The notes under the pieces are model-generated. The model ran no database searches. It was not told where the DNA came from and saw only the letters and a program-made list of their open reading frames with translations. Below, piece by piece: positions 48,042 to 57,867 of a stretch of DNA of 64,000 nucleotides (its first letter is position 1; the number at the start of each line of letters is the position of its first letter). Made by a program: the position numbers and the translations under genes. Source of the stretch: Sphingobacterium corticibacter (GTDB taxonomy: Bacteria; Bacteroidota; Bacteroidia; Sphingobacteriales; Sphingobacteriaceae); contig NZ_QDKG01000001.1 in the NCBI RefSeq assembly GCF_003076635.1, positions 372,001 to 436,000 of the forward strand. Direction: 5' to 3'.

Positions 48042-48473
48042 ATGAATTTAGCGTTTTTAAATATCGGGACACAAGAAATGATGTTAATCATCATTGTTAT
48101 CCTTTTTCTGTTTGGAGGAAAGAAATTGCCAGAATTGGCGCGTGGTTTGGGAAGAGGAATTCGCGAATTCAAAGATGCGTCTGACGGCATTAAACGGGAA
48201 CTATCCGATCAGATTAATAGTTTTGAGAAAGATCTTGATGTGGAAGTAGAAGAGCCTAAAAAGAGTCCAGTGGCTACTGCAGCTCCTACGGCATCATCGA
48301 TGTCTGAGCAAATGCGTGCGCATGCAGAAGAACCGAAACCCACATCAACCGTACCTCAGTTCACCACACCTGCTGGAACACATCAGCATAATCCGAATAA
48401 TACGATAGCCGATGTGCCATTGGCAACGCCGACTACAGATGATAGTGAAGCTTCTGCTACTAAAGAAGCCTAG
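48042..48473 (+). CDS. tatA: Sec-independent translocase subunit TatA/E-like
   Basis: 143 residues. Short N-terminal membrane helix about 12-25 (MMLIIIVILFLFGG), then the FGGKKLPELARGLGRGIREFKDASDGI hinge and amphipathic helix that define TatA/B proteins; the rest is a disordered tail rich in Pro, Thr, Glu and Ala. TatA forms the pore for export of folded proteins. The tail is longer than in many TatA proteins. No tatC is adjacent. Confidence 0.92.
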   Translation: MNLAFLNIGTQEMMLIIIVILFLFGGKKLPELARGLGRGIREFKDASDGIKRELSDQINSFEKDLDVEVEEPKKSPVATAAPTASSMSEQMRAHAEEPKPTSTVPQFTTPAGTHQHNPNNTIADVPLATPTTDDSEASATKEA

Positions 48474-48579
48474 AAATACGCCTTTTTAAACAATATTATA
48501 AAGAAATTATCCGGTTACTGGCCGAGCGTTGCTCTGTCTTAATCGGATTTTTTGCTAAACAAAATACCTACTCATTACA

Positions 48580-50841
48580 ATGTCTTCCGAAATTAGCATA
48601 GCGAAAGAGCTGAATATCCAAACAAAGCAAGTGCAAACCACCATCCAATTGTTGGATGAAGGAGCTACGATTCCCTTTATAGCCAGATACCGCAAGGAAA
48701 TGACAGGCAGTTTAGACGAGGTGCAAGTGGCGGCAATCCGCGATCGCATACAACAACTACGTGATCTGGATAAGCGGAAAGAAGCGGTACTAAAGTCGGT
48801 AACCGAACAGGGAAAGCTAACCGCAGAACTTGAATCGCAGATTCGTACCGCGGCAACGATGTCCGCTTTAGAAGATATTTACTTGCCCTACAAACCCAAA
48901 CGCAAAACACGTGCTTCGATCGCGCGGGAAAAAGGTTTGTTGCCATTGGCAGAACTGTTATTAGCGCAGGATATTCGTCAACTACAGCCCAAAGCAGAAG
49001 CTTTTGTAGATGCCGAGAAAGGAGTGGAGTCGGTAGAACAAGCATTAGCTGGCGCTCGTGACATCGTCGCCGAAATCATCAATGAGGATGCGGAAGTACG
49101 CAATACCGTGCGTCGTGTGCTAGAGAAAAAAGGAAAATTTGTGTGTCGCGTCGTTGCAGGCAAAGAAGCGAGTGCGCAGAAATTTAGAGATTATTTTGAA
49201 TGGTCCGAATTCATTAAAGACGCACCTTCGCATCGTGTTTTAGCGATGCGTCGTGGTGAGAAAGAAGAACTACTTAGCTTGGATATTACCGTAGAAGATG
49301 TGGATGTGTTGCCGCAGATCGAAAAACGCTATATTAAATCTGTTGGTGAGGCAGCTGATCAGCTTCAATTGGCCGTGCAGGATAGCTACAAGCGTTTGCT
49401 GAAACCTTCCATGGAAACGGAGATGCGCGTACTGACTCGGCAAAAAGCAGATGAGGAAGCCATTAAGGTTTTTGCGGAGAATGTCCGCCAATTGCTTTTG
49501 GCTGCTCCTTTGGGAGCGGTTTCATTGCTCGCGATCGATCCCGGATTTCGCACCGGTTGTAAAACGGTCGTGCTCAATGCGCAGGGCAGTCTATTAGAAA
49601 ATACTGCCATCTTCCCACACAATGGTGCAGGCGGCGAAGCTGAAGCGCAAAAGACGATCAACCACTTGGTTTCTAAATATGATGTAGGAGCGATAGCCAT
49701 TGGCAACGGTACGGCCGGGCGAGAAACAGAAACATTTGTTCGCAAGCTTTCGCTTACGATTCCTATCGTGATGGTCAACGAAAGTGGCGCATCGATTTAT
49801 TCGGCCTCCGAAGTAGCACGCGAAGAGTTTCCCGATCAGGATATTACCGTGCGCGGTGCAGTTTCTATTGGCCGCAGGCTAATGGATCCACTCGCTGAGT
49901 TGGTGAAAATTGATCCAAAATCTATTGGCGTAGGACAATATCAGCACGACGTAGATCAAAATAAATTGCAAGGTGCGTTAGACGATACGGTGGTTTCTTG
50001 TGTGAACGCGGTGGGAGTTGAACTGAATACCGCTTCGAAACAGATTTTGGCGTATGTGTCTGGCTTAGGGCCCGCATTGGCACAACAAATTGTGAACTAT
50101 CGGCAAGAAAATGGCCCATTTTCTTCTCGTAAAGAATTGAAGAAAGTACCGCGATTGGGTGCCAAAGCTTACGAGCAATCGGCCGCCTTTTTACGGATTC
50201 GTGATGCAAAACATCCGTTGGATGCTTCGGCCGTTCACCCAGAGCGTTATGCACTCGTCGAATCAATGGCAAAAGATTTAAAAGCTACCGTGCAGGATTT
50301 GTTGCGCGATGAACAATTGCGGCAGCAAATCGATCCGAAACGCTATGTATCGGAGGAAGTGGGATTGCCAACGTTGCACGATATCTTGGCCGAATTGGCG
50401 AAACCGGGACTGGATCCGCGCGATCAGTTTGAGCAATTTTCATTCACCGATGGTGTCAACAGTGTGAAGGATCTGCGCGTGGGCATGCGACTTCCGGGAA
50501 TCGTGACCAACATTACCAATTTTGGGGCATTTGTAGATATTGGCGTACATCAAGACGGCATGGTGCATCTTAGTCAATTAGCAAATCGCTATGTGCAAGA
50601 TCCACGCGAGGTAGTGAAGGTGCAGCAAAAAGTAGAAGTGACCGTAATTGAGGTAGACGAACAGCGCAATCGCATCAGTCTATCCATGAAAAGTGGTGAT
50701 ACGCAACCCCGTAAGCGACAAGATCGTCCGGAGCGCCAAACAGAGAAACGCGAAAAAAGATCAGATAATAACAAAAAGCGAGATTCAAATGGCGGTGATA
50801 TGGCGACGAAACTGGCGCAATTAGCTAGTAAATTCAAATAG
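48580..50841 (+). CDS. tex: Tex family RNA-binding transcription accessory protein
   Basis: 753 residues. Order: Tex N-terminal domain (about 1-190; LDEGATIPFIARYRKEMTGSLDEVQ), YqgF/RNase H-like domain about 310-440 (LAIDPGFRTGCKTVVL, VMVNESGASIYSASEVA), helix-hairpin-helix region (QIVNYRQENGPFSSRKELKKVPRLG), and a C-terminal S1 domain (about 632-702; GMRLPGIVTNITNFGAFVDIGVHQDGMVHLSQL). A basic tail follows. Complete. The small 95-aa gene follows after 17 nt, perhaps in one operon. Confidence 0.97.
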   Translation: MSSEISIAKELNIQTKQVQTTIQLLDEGATIPFIARYRKEMTGSLDEVQVAAIRDRIQQLRDLDKRKEAVLKSVTEQGKLTAELESQIRTAATMSALEDIYLPYKPKRKTRASIAREKGLLPLAELLLAQDIRQLQPKAEAFVDAEKGVESVEQALAGARDIVAEIINEDAEVRNTVRRVLEKKGKFVCRVVAGKEASAQKFRDYFEWSEFIKDAPSHRVLAMRRGEKEELLSLDITVEDVDVLPQIEKRYIKSVGEAADQLQLAVQDSYKRLLKPSMETEMRVLTRQKADEEAIKVFAENVRQLLLAAPLGAVSLLAIDPGFRTGCKTVVLNAQGSLLENTAIFPHNGAGGEAEAQKTINHLVSKYDVGAIAIGNGTAGRETETFVRKLSLTIPIVMVNESGASIYSASEVAREEFPDQDITVRGAVSIGRRLMDPLAELVKIDPKSIGVGQYQHDVDQNKLQGALDDTVVSCVNAVGVELNTASKQILAYVSGLGPALAQQIVNYRQENGPFSSRKELKKVPRLGAKAYEQSAAFLRIRDAKHPLDASAVHPERYALVESMAKDLKATVQDLLRDEQLRQQIDPKRYVSEEVGLPTLHDILAELAKPGLDPRDQFEQFSFTDGVNSVKDLRVGMRLPGIVTNITNFGAFVDIGVHQDGMVHLSQLANRYVQDPREVVKVQQKVEVTVIEVDEQRNRISLSMKSGDTQPRKRQDRPERQTEKREKRSDNNKKRDSNGGDMATKLAQLASKFK

Positions 50842-50858
50842 TAACAATCTATCTAACG

Positions 50859-51146
50859 ATGAAAACATTGACCGAATTCAAACATAGCTTAGTTCAAAGT
50901 GCGCCACCAAGTGCCTGGTCGGCGGCATTAAAAGCACTTTGGTACGATGGCAAAGGCGACTGGCGCACGGCGCATGATCTAGTAGATCAGCTTAGCGATC
51001 GTGAATCTGCGCATGTACATGCTTATTTGCATCGCGTAGAAGGTGATCAATGGAATGCAGATTATTGGTACAATCGTGCCAAGAAACCTTCTTATGTAGG
51101 TTCTTTGGAGCAAGAATGGGAAGAATTAGTCGTCTCTTTCTTGTAA
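50859..51146 (+). CDS. Small conserved hypothetical protein
   Basis: 95 residues, no signal or membrane segment. The sequence ALWYDGKGDWRTAHDLVDQLSDRESAHVHAYLHRVEGDQWNADYWYNRAKKP is dense in Trp, Tyr and His, with the pattern G-D-W-x-x-A-H and H-A-Y-L-H-R-x-E-G-D-x-x-N-A-x-Y-W-Y that I recall from a family found in several phyla without known function. Two TPR-like helical hairpins are plausible. It ends 5 bp from the convergent tamB. Function unknown. Confidence 0.85.
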   Translation: MKTLTEFKHSLVQSAPPSAWSAALKALWYDGKGDWRTAHDLVDQLSDRESAHVHAYLHRVEGDQWNADYWYNRAKKPSYVGSLEQEWEELVVSFL

Positions 51147-51151
51147 AAGAA

Positions 51152-54100
51152 TTAGTTGGAAGTCACCGGTGTGGCTGTCGTGTCACGTGGCACGGTGAGA
51201 TCAATCGTCTCATCTTCTTTCTTTTTGAAAGTCCATAGCTGTTTGAAGAACTGGTGAAAGGTGTTGAATTCTTTTCGATACACCAATCCTACTGCATTGA
51301 TATAATCATCCGTTGGGGTGAATAAGATATTTCGCGTATTTAATCGGTTGTACGCTCTAAACATCAAACTGCCATCACGCCGGATACGATAAGTTAATTC
51401 GGCATCAGTGGCTACTCGAGCCGAAAATAATGCTAAGTCGGTCGTTTGCAGATTTCTTCGATCGCTTACACCGCCCGTTAATATCAGTCGGTCATCAAAT
51501 AAGCGTAGCGAAGCAGAAGCATCGTTGAAAGAGCGAATATTCAAATCTAGGAAATTCACGTTCAGTGATTGAGAGATTATTGCATTCAATTGGTTGAATG
51601 CAAATTCGGTACCTGCCGATAATAGGGTATTGTTCACCTCGCGCCCAAATTCGTTACTTGTGCTAGTTGCAGTAAAGCTGCGCCGCACAATCAAGCTCAA
51701 TGCTTGCTGATTGATATTGTTGGCATCACTAAAATAAGCCTGCAACTCATCCTTTACATAAGGTGTAAGCGGAAAGCTCAAGTCAAATGTGATGTCTGGA
51801 CTAGTCAACGTGCCTCGAATAATCATGTCGGCTTGAGCCAATACACGTTCTTCATTACGCTCACGTCCGGCAGCGTCGTACAATGCACCTAAAGAAGTTC
51901 GTTGCTGGTACAATGCCGTGATATCTAGTTGTGCTTGCGCCGGATCACCTGTCCAACGAATCGTGCCGCCCTGCTTTATGTCAAAATATTTGTTGATAAA
52001 ATCCTGTGCCACAAAGTGGAACTTGCCCGAATTCACGCTGTAATCACCAAACATCTCAAAATCACCTCTGCTCGATATTTTTAGAAGCACTTCACCGTCG
52101 CCCGTACCACGTAGTGAGCCAATATCGGTTTGCAAATTGACCTCTGCATCGGGCGTGATTTTAAGATCCATATTCATCGTCAAACCCTGAAAGAAGTACT
52201 GATTCTTTTGTACTTTTTTCTTTTTGTCATCCGCCTCTACCATGTAGATAAAGTCGCTGTCAGAGATGGTCATGGCCGCATCCAGCGGAATAGTCATCAC
52301 CGTGTTAGGATTAGATGATGCGGTGATGTCAATGTTGAGATTCGATGTTCTGCCTGCAAATTTGAAAGTACCGGTCGCATAGGCCGTACCATAATACAGG
52401 TTATTTTCCTTGTAAGTGGTGTTCAAAACGTGAAAATTGTTGGCACGCGCTTCGACCTGAATTTCAGGATCACTCAGTTGGTTCAGATCCAAATAGCCCG
52501 ATGCTGCCGCTTCATGGCGCTGCGCATCGAATAAACGCAGATTATCAAATCGCACCACATTGTTCTCCACCAGGAGCGATTGTTGCGCCAAGTGATAGGG
52601 TGTGTTAAGGTACATCACCGTAAAGCTCGCCTGCTGAATCTCTGCTGTTCCGGAAATTTTCGGCGCAGCAAATGTGCCACCAATGCGTATGTCGGCACTG
52701 CTTTTCCCATCCAAATCACTGACCAAATCCTTTAAGAAAGGTTGAAATAATACCAACTCTATCTCGCGGATTTCCCCACGCAATTGCAAAGCATTTTCAG
52801 TATCGGCCAAATCATAGGTTCCTTCCAACTGGAAACCGCGGCGAAGCGCATCTAACAAATTGATCTTTACATCAACCAGTTTAGTGCTAGGATTGAAGTT
52901 GGCGTCAAAATTTAGTTGTCCGATCGGGATGGTATTGTACACGATCGGTGTCGTGGTGATGCTCGCGCGAAAGCGTGGCGACTGTAATACAGAGGTAATG
53001 GTCACTTCTCCATTGAGCTCACCGCGAAGATGTACGCCTAATGGATTGGTGATTGCTTCTAGGGATTTCAACCCGAAGCGATTAAAACTAATGCGTAAAT
53101 CGTCTTCTTCGTTAGACAAAATACCATTGAATTCTACATTTTCATTATTTTGTGCAAATCGGAATTTTTCGAAGTACAACTTACCTTTGGATACCCGAAT
53201 TTCTGTGTCGGACTGAATCTCCCAAGGTTCGTTGTTGAGTACGATGGTCGATTCATTGAAGTGTATATAAGCGGGCTTGTTGTGCTCAAAATGTATATGT
53301 CCATGCAGTCTTAGTCGATCCGGTGCCTGATCTTCTGCGGCATGAATCGCAAAGTTCAGGCTATCGTTGGTAAGGATGTTTTCAATAGCCACCTTGTTGA
53401 CGAAAATGCTATCGGAAATAGAGAAGCGATCTGCTAATAGGCGAAGCGAGAAGTTCTTTGCATCGGTACGCTCTTCGATGCGCAGATTGGTCAGTTTAAA
53501 GTTATTATACGATACGTGTGGACTCGCAAATACAAAGTTGCCGATATAATTATCCGACGAGAAATTGGCTTCCAAGGTAGCGCCTTCATCAAATTGCAAT
53601 GGCACATCCAAGAAAGCAGATACCGGTTCAAATGATTTTACGGCTACTTTCAGATCAAAATTTTGGTCGTTGAACGGTCTTTTGTCCAAACCTATTGCAG
53701 GAGCATATTGTACGGCCAAAGATTGAAAATAGGCTTCAATCGTATTCAGATCGATCGTGCCGGTCATATCTGCATCCAACACATTGGATTGCAAACGAAG
53801 CTGTCGATTGAGCTGATCGCCCGATGATTCAAATCGGAAATCCTTAATTTCAAACTCACCGGCTAAGGTTTGCAAATTGATATCTTGCGAAGCAAGATAA
53901 CCAGACAGGTTATTGATGTCATTACCCGCAAAGTCGGCTTCGATATCGGTATTTTCTACGATCACACTGTCTTTTTGTAGGAGATGAAGTGCAGATAGAT
54001 TGAGTCGGTCAATGTGCGAGGTGAGTTTGTAATTCGGTACTTGTTGTGAAAAATCAATGGCCGCATCATAATCCAATGCCGCTTCTATATCATCTACTTG

Positions 54101-55528
54101 TCCATTTAGTTGCAACAGTTGGTTTTGCAAGCTCGCTCGAAAATGCATTTCTTGTAGCGCATATTTTTGCAATTCAAACTGTTGCAGGCTTCCATCCACG
54201 GTGATATCCAATTTGGCCAAATCCGTGTTGCGCCCATTAAAGTCGAGCTGCATTCCCGATTTTCCCAATAGATCGCTATTGGTGAGTGCGCCAATATCAA
54301 AAGAAGATGAAGTGACGCGTCCGCTATACACTAATTCAGGGCCAATGGCAATGGATGTGCGTGTCTGCACCTCGCCAATATCGGTCATGAACTTTCCATC
54401 TACTGCAAAATCATCGTATAAACCTTTAAAACTTCCCTGAAAGGCAAGTGCGCCTAACTTGTTTAACTGATCAGGAAGGGCAAACTTTGGATCGTTGGAT
54501 AATTCGCGTACTAATTCGTCAATGTCTTCTGCCTGCGATTGTAAAAAAATCTTCGAGAAGTCAAAGATGGTGCGTTCGATGTCTGGTAGGCCAGTCACCC
54601 GAAATTCTCCTTGTAACGAAGTGTTTCTTTTAGTACTTAGGGAAACATTTCTAGCTTGCATAGCAGCGATTGTCCCGTCAAGCGATGCCGATTTTATAGC
54701 GGTGCGAAATTGGACAAATCGCATATCTGGTGCGAAAAATTCAATGTCTTTGGAATCGACCGTCGCATTCTCGATGCTTGCGGTTATCTTCACCTTATCC
54801 AAAAAATCTTCAAAATCGCCTAGCTTCTCGTAATCAAATCGCAAGAAATTCGTGAGAACAGAACGATTGGTTACGAGCTTTAGCTCTTCGAAGATCATCG
54901 CTTGGGCTTCTAACGTAGCAGAAGTGCTCAATTCTTGCAGATGAAAACCCGATTTTTCCCGAAAGCTCAATTGTTTAATGTCCGCATGTCTTGCCGCCGT
55001 ATCGAGAGAGATATTGTCGAAAACACCTGAAAATTCTGTGAGTTCCATATTGGAGAAATCAATCCCTTTCTCGTGATGCTTTTTGGTGGCATCGATGAAT
55101 TGAAAGTGGCAATTAGCCAATTCTATACGGTCCAATGTAATCTCCAGATTCTTTTTAGGTTTTTTGCCTGTTTTTTTCTTCGGTGCGAAGTAATCAATTA
55201 AAAAGTCGAAGTTGGAGCTGTCCTTATATAAGGTATAATTGACGTAAGCTTCGGTAAGCCGAATGTCTTGGATGTCTATTTTATTCTGCGCAAGACCCGA
55301 TAAAGAAAGACCTACAAAAAGCCGCTTGCTAGCGCCAATGCGGTTTCCGGCCGGATCATCCAGTGTAAAATCATGTAATATGAGTGCCGAAAAAGGTTTG
55401 AAATAGATGGCCGATAGCGATACGTTGGCATTCAATTCTTTGGAAAGATACCGAGCCGCTTTCTTGGCTACGTAGGTTTGTACAGATGGGAATTGGAGCG
55501 ATAAGGCAAATATCCCGACACTCACCAC
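51152..55528 (-). CDS. tamB: TamB-like translocation/assembly module protein (AsmA-like)
   Basis: 1458 residues or more. N-terminal anchor, AsmA-like start (FPSVQTYVAKKAARYLSKELNANVSLSAIYFKPFSALILHDFTLDD), hundreds of residues of repetitive beta-strands forming a lipid-conducting groove, and the C-terminal TamB (DUF490) domain from about 1080 with GEVLLKISSRGDFEMFGDYSVNSGKFHF and RTSLGALYDAAGRE. By family knowledge it carries phospholipids or helps insert outer-membrane proteins. The GTG start used here cuts the membrane helix in two: the frame stays open upstream through KIIKKIIKIIAYVLVTIVV with no ATG/GTG/TTG, so a non-standard start (ATT 55576 or ATC 55573) is possible. Confidence 0.93.
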   Translation of the reverse strand: MVSVGIFALSLQFPSVQTYVAKKAARYLSKELNANVSLSAIYFKPFSALILHDFTLDDPAGNRIGASKRLFVGLSLSGLAQNKIDIQDIRLTEAYVNYTLYKDSSNFDFLIDYFAPKKKTGKKPKKNLEITLDRIELANCHFQFIDATKKHHEKGIDFSNMELTEFSGVFDNISLDTAARHADIKQLSFREKSGFHLQELSTSATLEAQAMIFEELKLVTNRSVLTNFLRFDYEKLGDFEDFLDKVKITASIENATVDSKDIEFFAPDMRFVQFRTAIKSASLDGTIAAMQARNVSLSTKRNTSLQGEFRVTGLPDIERTIFDFSKIFLQSQAEDIDELVRELSNDPKFALPDQLNKLGALAFQGSFKGLYDDFAVDGKFMTDIGEVQTRTSIAIGPELVYSGRVTSSSFDIGALTNSDLLGKSGMQLDFNGRNTDLAKLDITVDGSLQQFELQKYALQEMHFRASLQNQLLQLNGQVDDIEAALDYDAAIDFSQQVPNYKLTSHIDRLNLSALHLLQKDSVIVENTDIEADFAGNDINNLSGYLASQDINLQTLAGEFEIKDFRFESSGDQLNRQLRLQSNVLDADMTGTIDLNTIEAYFQSLAVQYAPAIGLDKRPFNDQNFDLKVAVKSFEPVSAFLDVPLQFDEGATLEANFSSDNYIGNFVFASPHVSYNNFKLTNLRIEERTDAKNFSLRLLADRFSISDSIFVNKVAIENILTNDSLNFAIHAAEDQAPDRLRLHGHIHFEHNKPAYIHFNESTIVLNNEPWEIQSDTEIRVSKGKLYFEKFRFAQNNENVEFNGILSNEEDDLRISFNRFGLKSLEAITNPLGVHLRGELNGEVTITSVLQSPRFRASITTTPIVYNTIPIGQLNFDANFNPSTKLVDVKINLLDALRRGFQLEGTYDLADTENALQLRGEIREIELVLFQPFLKDLVSDLDGKSSADIRIGGTFAAPKISGTAEIQQASFTVMYLNTPYHLAQQSLLVENNVVRFDNLRLFDAQRHEAAASGYLDLNQLSDPEIQVEARANNFHVLNTTYKENNLYYGTAYATGTFKFAGRTSNLNIDITASSNPNTVMTIPLDAAMTISDSDFIYMVEADDKKKKVQKNQYFFQGLTMNMDLKITPDAEVNLQTDIGSLRGTGDGEVLLKISSRGDFEMFGDYSVNSGKFHFVAQDFINKYFDIKQGGTIRWTGDPAQAQLDITALYQQRTSLGALYDAAGRERNEERVLAQADMIIRGTLTSPDITFDLSFPLTPYVKDELQAYFSDANNINQQALSLIVRRSFTATSTSNEFGREVNNTLLSAGTEFAFNQLNAIISQSLNVNFLDLNIRSFNDASASLRLFDDRLILTGGVSDRRNLQTTDLALFSARVATDAELTYRIRRDGSLMFRAYNRLNTRNILFTPTDDYINAVGLVYRKEFNTFHQFFKQLWTFKKKEDETIDLTVPRDTTATPVTSN

Positions 55529-55605
55529 GATAGTGACCAGGACATAGGCGATTATTTTAATTATTTTTTTGATAATTTTACAAAATAATAAGTGCGACTC
55601 CTGCT

Positions 55606-56610
55606 ATGACTGTCATCCTTGGTATAGAATCTTCCTGCGACGAGACTTCTGCATCTATCTGTATAGATGGCAAAATTAAGTCAAATATTATTGCGAACCA
55701 ACTCGTGCACGCGAAGTATGGTGGGGTTATTCCTGAAGCCGCCTCTAGGGCGCATCAGCAAAATATTATCCCAACGGTAGACGAGGCCATAAAGCAAGCA
55801 AATATATCGAAAGAAGACATCCATGCGGTGGCATTTACACGTGGTCCCGGGTTATTAGGTTCCTTATTGGTGGGTACATCATTTGCTAAATCCTTCGCTT
55901 TAGCGCGCAATATTCCACTATTGGATATCAATCATATGCAAGCGCATATCTTAGCACATTTTATTGAAGATCCGCAGCCGCAGTTTCCTTTTTTGTGCCT
56001 TACCGTTTCTGGCGGGCATACACAGATTGTATTGGTCAAAGATTATTTTGACATGGAGCTAATCGGCGAAACCTTGGACGATGCCGCAGGTGAAGCTTTC
56101 GACAAAACTGCGAAGATCTTAGGCTTACCTTATCCGGGAGGCCCTTTGATCGATAAACATGCGGCTGATGGTGATCCGCGTGCATTCGCATTGCCAGAGC
56201 CACAAATCGCTGGATTGGATTTTAGCTTTTCGGGACTAAAAACGGCGATTTTATATCTGGTGCAACGCGAAATGCGCGAAGATCCTCAATTTTTGAATAC
56301 ACGTATGGCCGATCTTTGCGCCAGTGTGCAAGATCGTATTGTTTCCATCTTATTGAATAAGCTCAAAAAAGCAGTGAAACAGACGGGTGTCAGACAGATT
56401 GCGATTGCTGGTGGCGTATCTGCCAATTCGGGGTTGCGTACACAATTGTTGGCACTAGGCGAGCAGCTGCGAGCAGATGTTTTTATTCCGAAGTTTGAAT
56501 ATTGTACCGATAACGCGGCCATGATTGCCATTGCTGGCTATCACAAATTTTTGAAGGGCGAATTTGTCGGACAGGAAATTACGCCTTTGGCGAGAATGGC
56601 AGTTGGATAA
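55606..56610 (+). CDS. tsaD: tRNA N6-adenosine threonylcarbamoyltransferase
   Basis: Transfers the threonylcarbamoyl group to A37 of ANN-decoding tRNAs (t6A). 334 residues, full length. ASKHA ATPase fold: ILGIESSCDETSASI, KYGGVIPEAASRAHQQNI, TRGPGLLGSLLVGTSFAKS, metal-binding HMQAHILAH, LTVSGGHTQIVLV, GEAFDKTAKILGLPYPGGP, AIAGGVSANSGLR and CTDNAAMIAIAGY. Divergent from tamB across a 77-bp spacer, a pairing common in Bacteroidota. Converges on the anti-sigma gene with a 3-bp gap. Confidence 0.98.
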   Translation: MTVILGIESSCDETSASICIDGKIKSNIIANQLVHAKYGGVIPEAASRAHQQNIIPTVDEAIKQANISKEDIHAVAFTRGPGLLGSLLVGTSFAKSFALARNIPLLDINHMQAHILAHFIEDPQPQFPFLCLTVSGGHTQIVLVKDYFDMELIGETLDDAAGEAFDKTAKILGLPYPGGPLIDKHAADGDPRAFALPEPQIAGLDFSFSGLKTAILYLVQREMREDPQFLNTRMADLCASVQDRIVSILLNKLKKAVKQTGVRQIAIAGGVSANSGLRTQLLALGEQLRADVFIPKFEYCTDNAAMIAIAGYHKFLKGEFVGQEITPLARMAVG

Positions 56611-56613
56611 AGT

Positions 56614-57867
56614 TTAGAACTGAACGGTCCACTCGGCCAGCTCATCGTCAGTTCCCTTTATCCAGTTTGGACCATTTTCAAGGATCTTGATCGCTTCTTT
56701 ATCACGCTTTTTGCCACCACTCTTTTTTATGGTAATACCAATCGGTCTGCCCTGTGCATTAATGCCGAATAGCAACGTCACTTCACCAGCACCAAGTGCG
56801 CTCGTTTTAGCTAAATTATTGACGTACAGTTGATAGGCTTGTGACCCTATTGCTGGGCGGCTCTTTAGGCGCTTCGCCGACACGTCACGCGCAGTTCTAG
56901 GTTCTGTAGCTGCGCCATTGGGCGCACGTTTCAGTGCGATTCGCATGGCGCCTTCCGCCACATGATCGGCCGTCTCAAAACCATTTGACTGAATAGTCAG
57001 TACGGGCTTTTCGTTAGTCGATCCAACAATAAACCTTCCAGTAGAATCGGTCTTGGCCAAGGTGTTCATTTCCTGATCGCGTATCAGTGCTCCCGCAATA
57101 GGTTTTTGCGTCTGATGATCTATAATGATTCCTGTTGTGATCGATTTTACATCTTGTAGCGATACAGATTGTAATTCGTTGGATTGCCTCATTGGTCGTC
57201 CTGCCCGTGCCGACAGCATACTTATTCGATCTTGCATTGGCGGAGCGCTATTGCGCGATGCCAAGGTGCTGTGATCATCACGTAAGCTCATCGATACCAA
57301 TTCCTCCGCGTTGGAAGGGATGATTTGAATAGGAATGGTATCTAGCGCGGCTTGTCGTGCTGCATCTGAATTCTTGAGGCGATTGGAAGCGGATGCCTCC
57401 ACGTTGCTATAAGCTAGTTTTGTTTCATGGTCTTTTGTCGGTAAAGCTTCCTCACGATCCAGAATGGTATTATCTTCAGATGATGAGGAAGTGGTGTCCC
57501 GCATCGTGTTAGAAGGCTCGCTTGGCGGAATGCGTTGCGCGATTTGTTGCTGTACACTTTCTGGTTGCATAAAAACATAGATTCCAATGCCGAATACGAT
57601 GAGTAAAGAAGCAGCTAACCCAATCCAACGGTATAAGTATGAAGAGGTGCGACGTGCTGGTACGTGGCTACGTTGCTGAATCCGTTGCTGCAATTCAGGT
57701 ATTACGTCATGCGTTAAGCCTTGCGCATGTTCGGCTTCGATTCCGAGCAGCACGTCCATGAGCGATTCGTCCGCCTCGGCAGCCCTTTCGACTTCATGCA
57801 TCTGCTGAGGCGATAATTCGCCTCGAACGTAACGACGTAACTGTGCTATATCTGGCCTATTATACAT
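56614..57867 (-). CDS. Membrane anti-sigma-like protein with regulatory-like and TonB C-terminal domains
   Basis: 417 residues. Cytoplasmic N-terminus about 1-75 resembling zinc-less anti-sigma domains (IAQLRRYVRGELSPQQMHEVERAAEADESLMDVLLG), one transmembrane helix about 79-99 (YRWIGLAASLLIVFGIGIYVFM), Ser/Thr/Pro-rich linker, carboxypeptidase-regulatory-like beta-sandwich about 243-315 (GIIIDHQTQKPIAGALI, TDSTGRFIV), and a TonB C-terminal-like domain about 350-417 (GEVTLLFGINAQGRPIGITIKKSGG). Its ATG overlaps the sigma gene's end by 8 bp, typical of a sigma/anti-sigma pair. The periplasmic part probably senses the envelope; the signal is unknown. Confidence 0.85.
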   Translation of the reverse strand: MYNRPDIAQLRRYVRGELSPQQMHEVERAAEADESLMDVLLGIEAEHAQGLTHDVIPELQQRIQQRSHVPARRTSSYLYRWIGLAASLLIVFGIGIYVFMQPESVQQQIAQRIPPSEPSNTMRDTTSSSSEDNTILDREEALPTKDHETKLAYSNVEASASNRLKNSDAARQAALDTIPIQIIPSNAEELVSMSLRDDHSTLASRNSAPPMQDRISMLSARAGRPMRQSNELQSVSLQDVKSITTGIIIDHQTQKPIAGALIRDQEMNTLAKTDSTGRFIVGSTNEKPVLTIQSNGFETADHVAEGAMRIALKRAPNGAATEPRTARDVSAKRLKSRPAIGSQAYQLYVNNLAKTSALGAGEVTLLFGINAQGRPIGITIKKSGGKKRDKEAIKILENGPNWIKGTDDELAEWTVQF

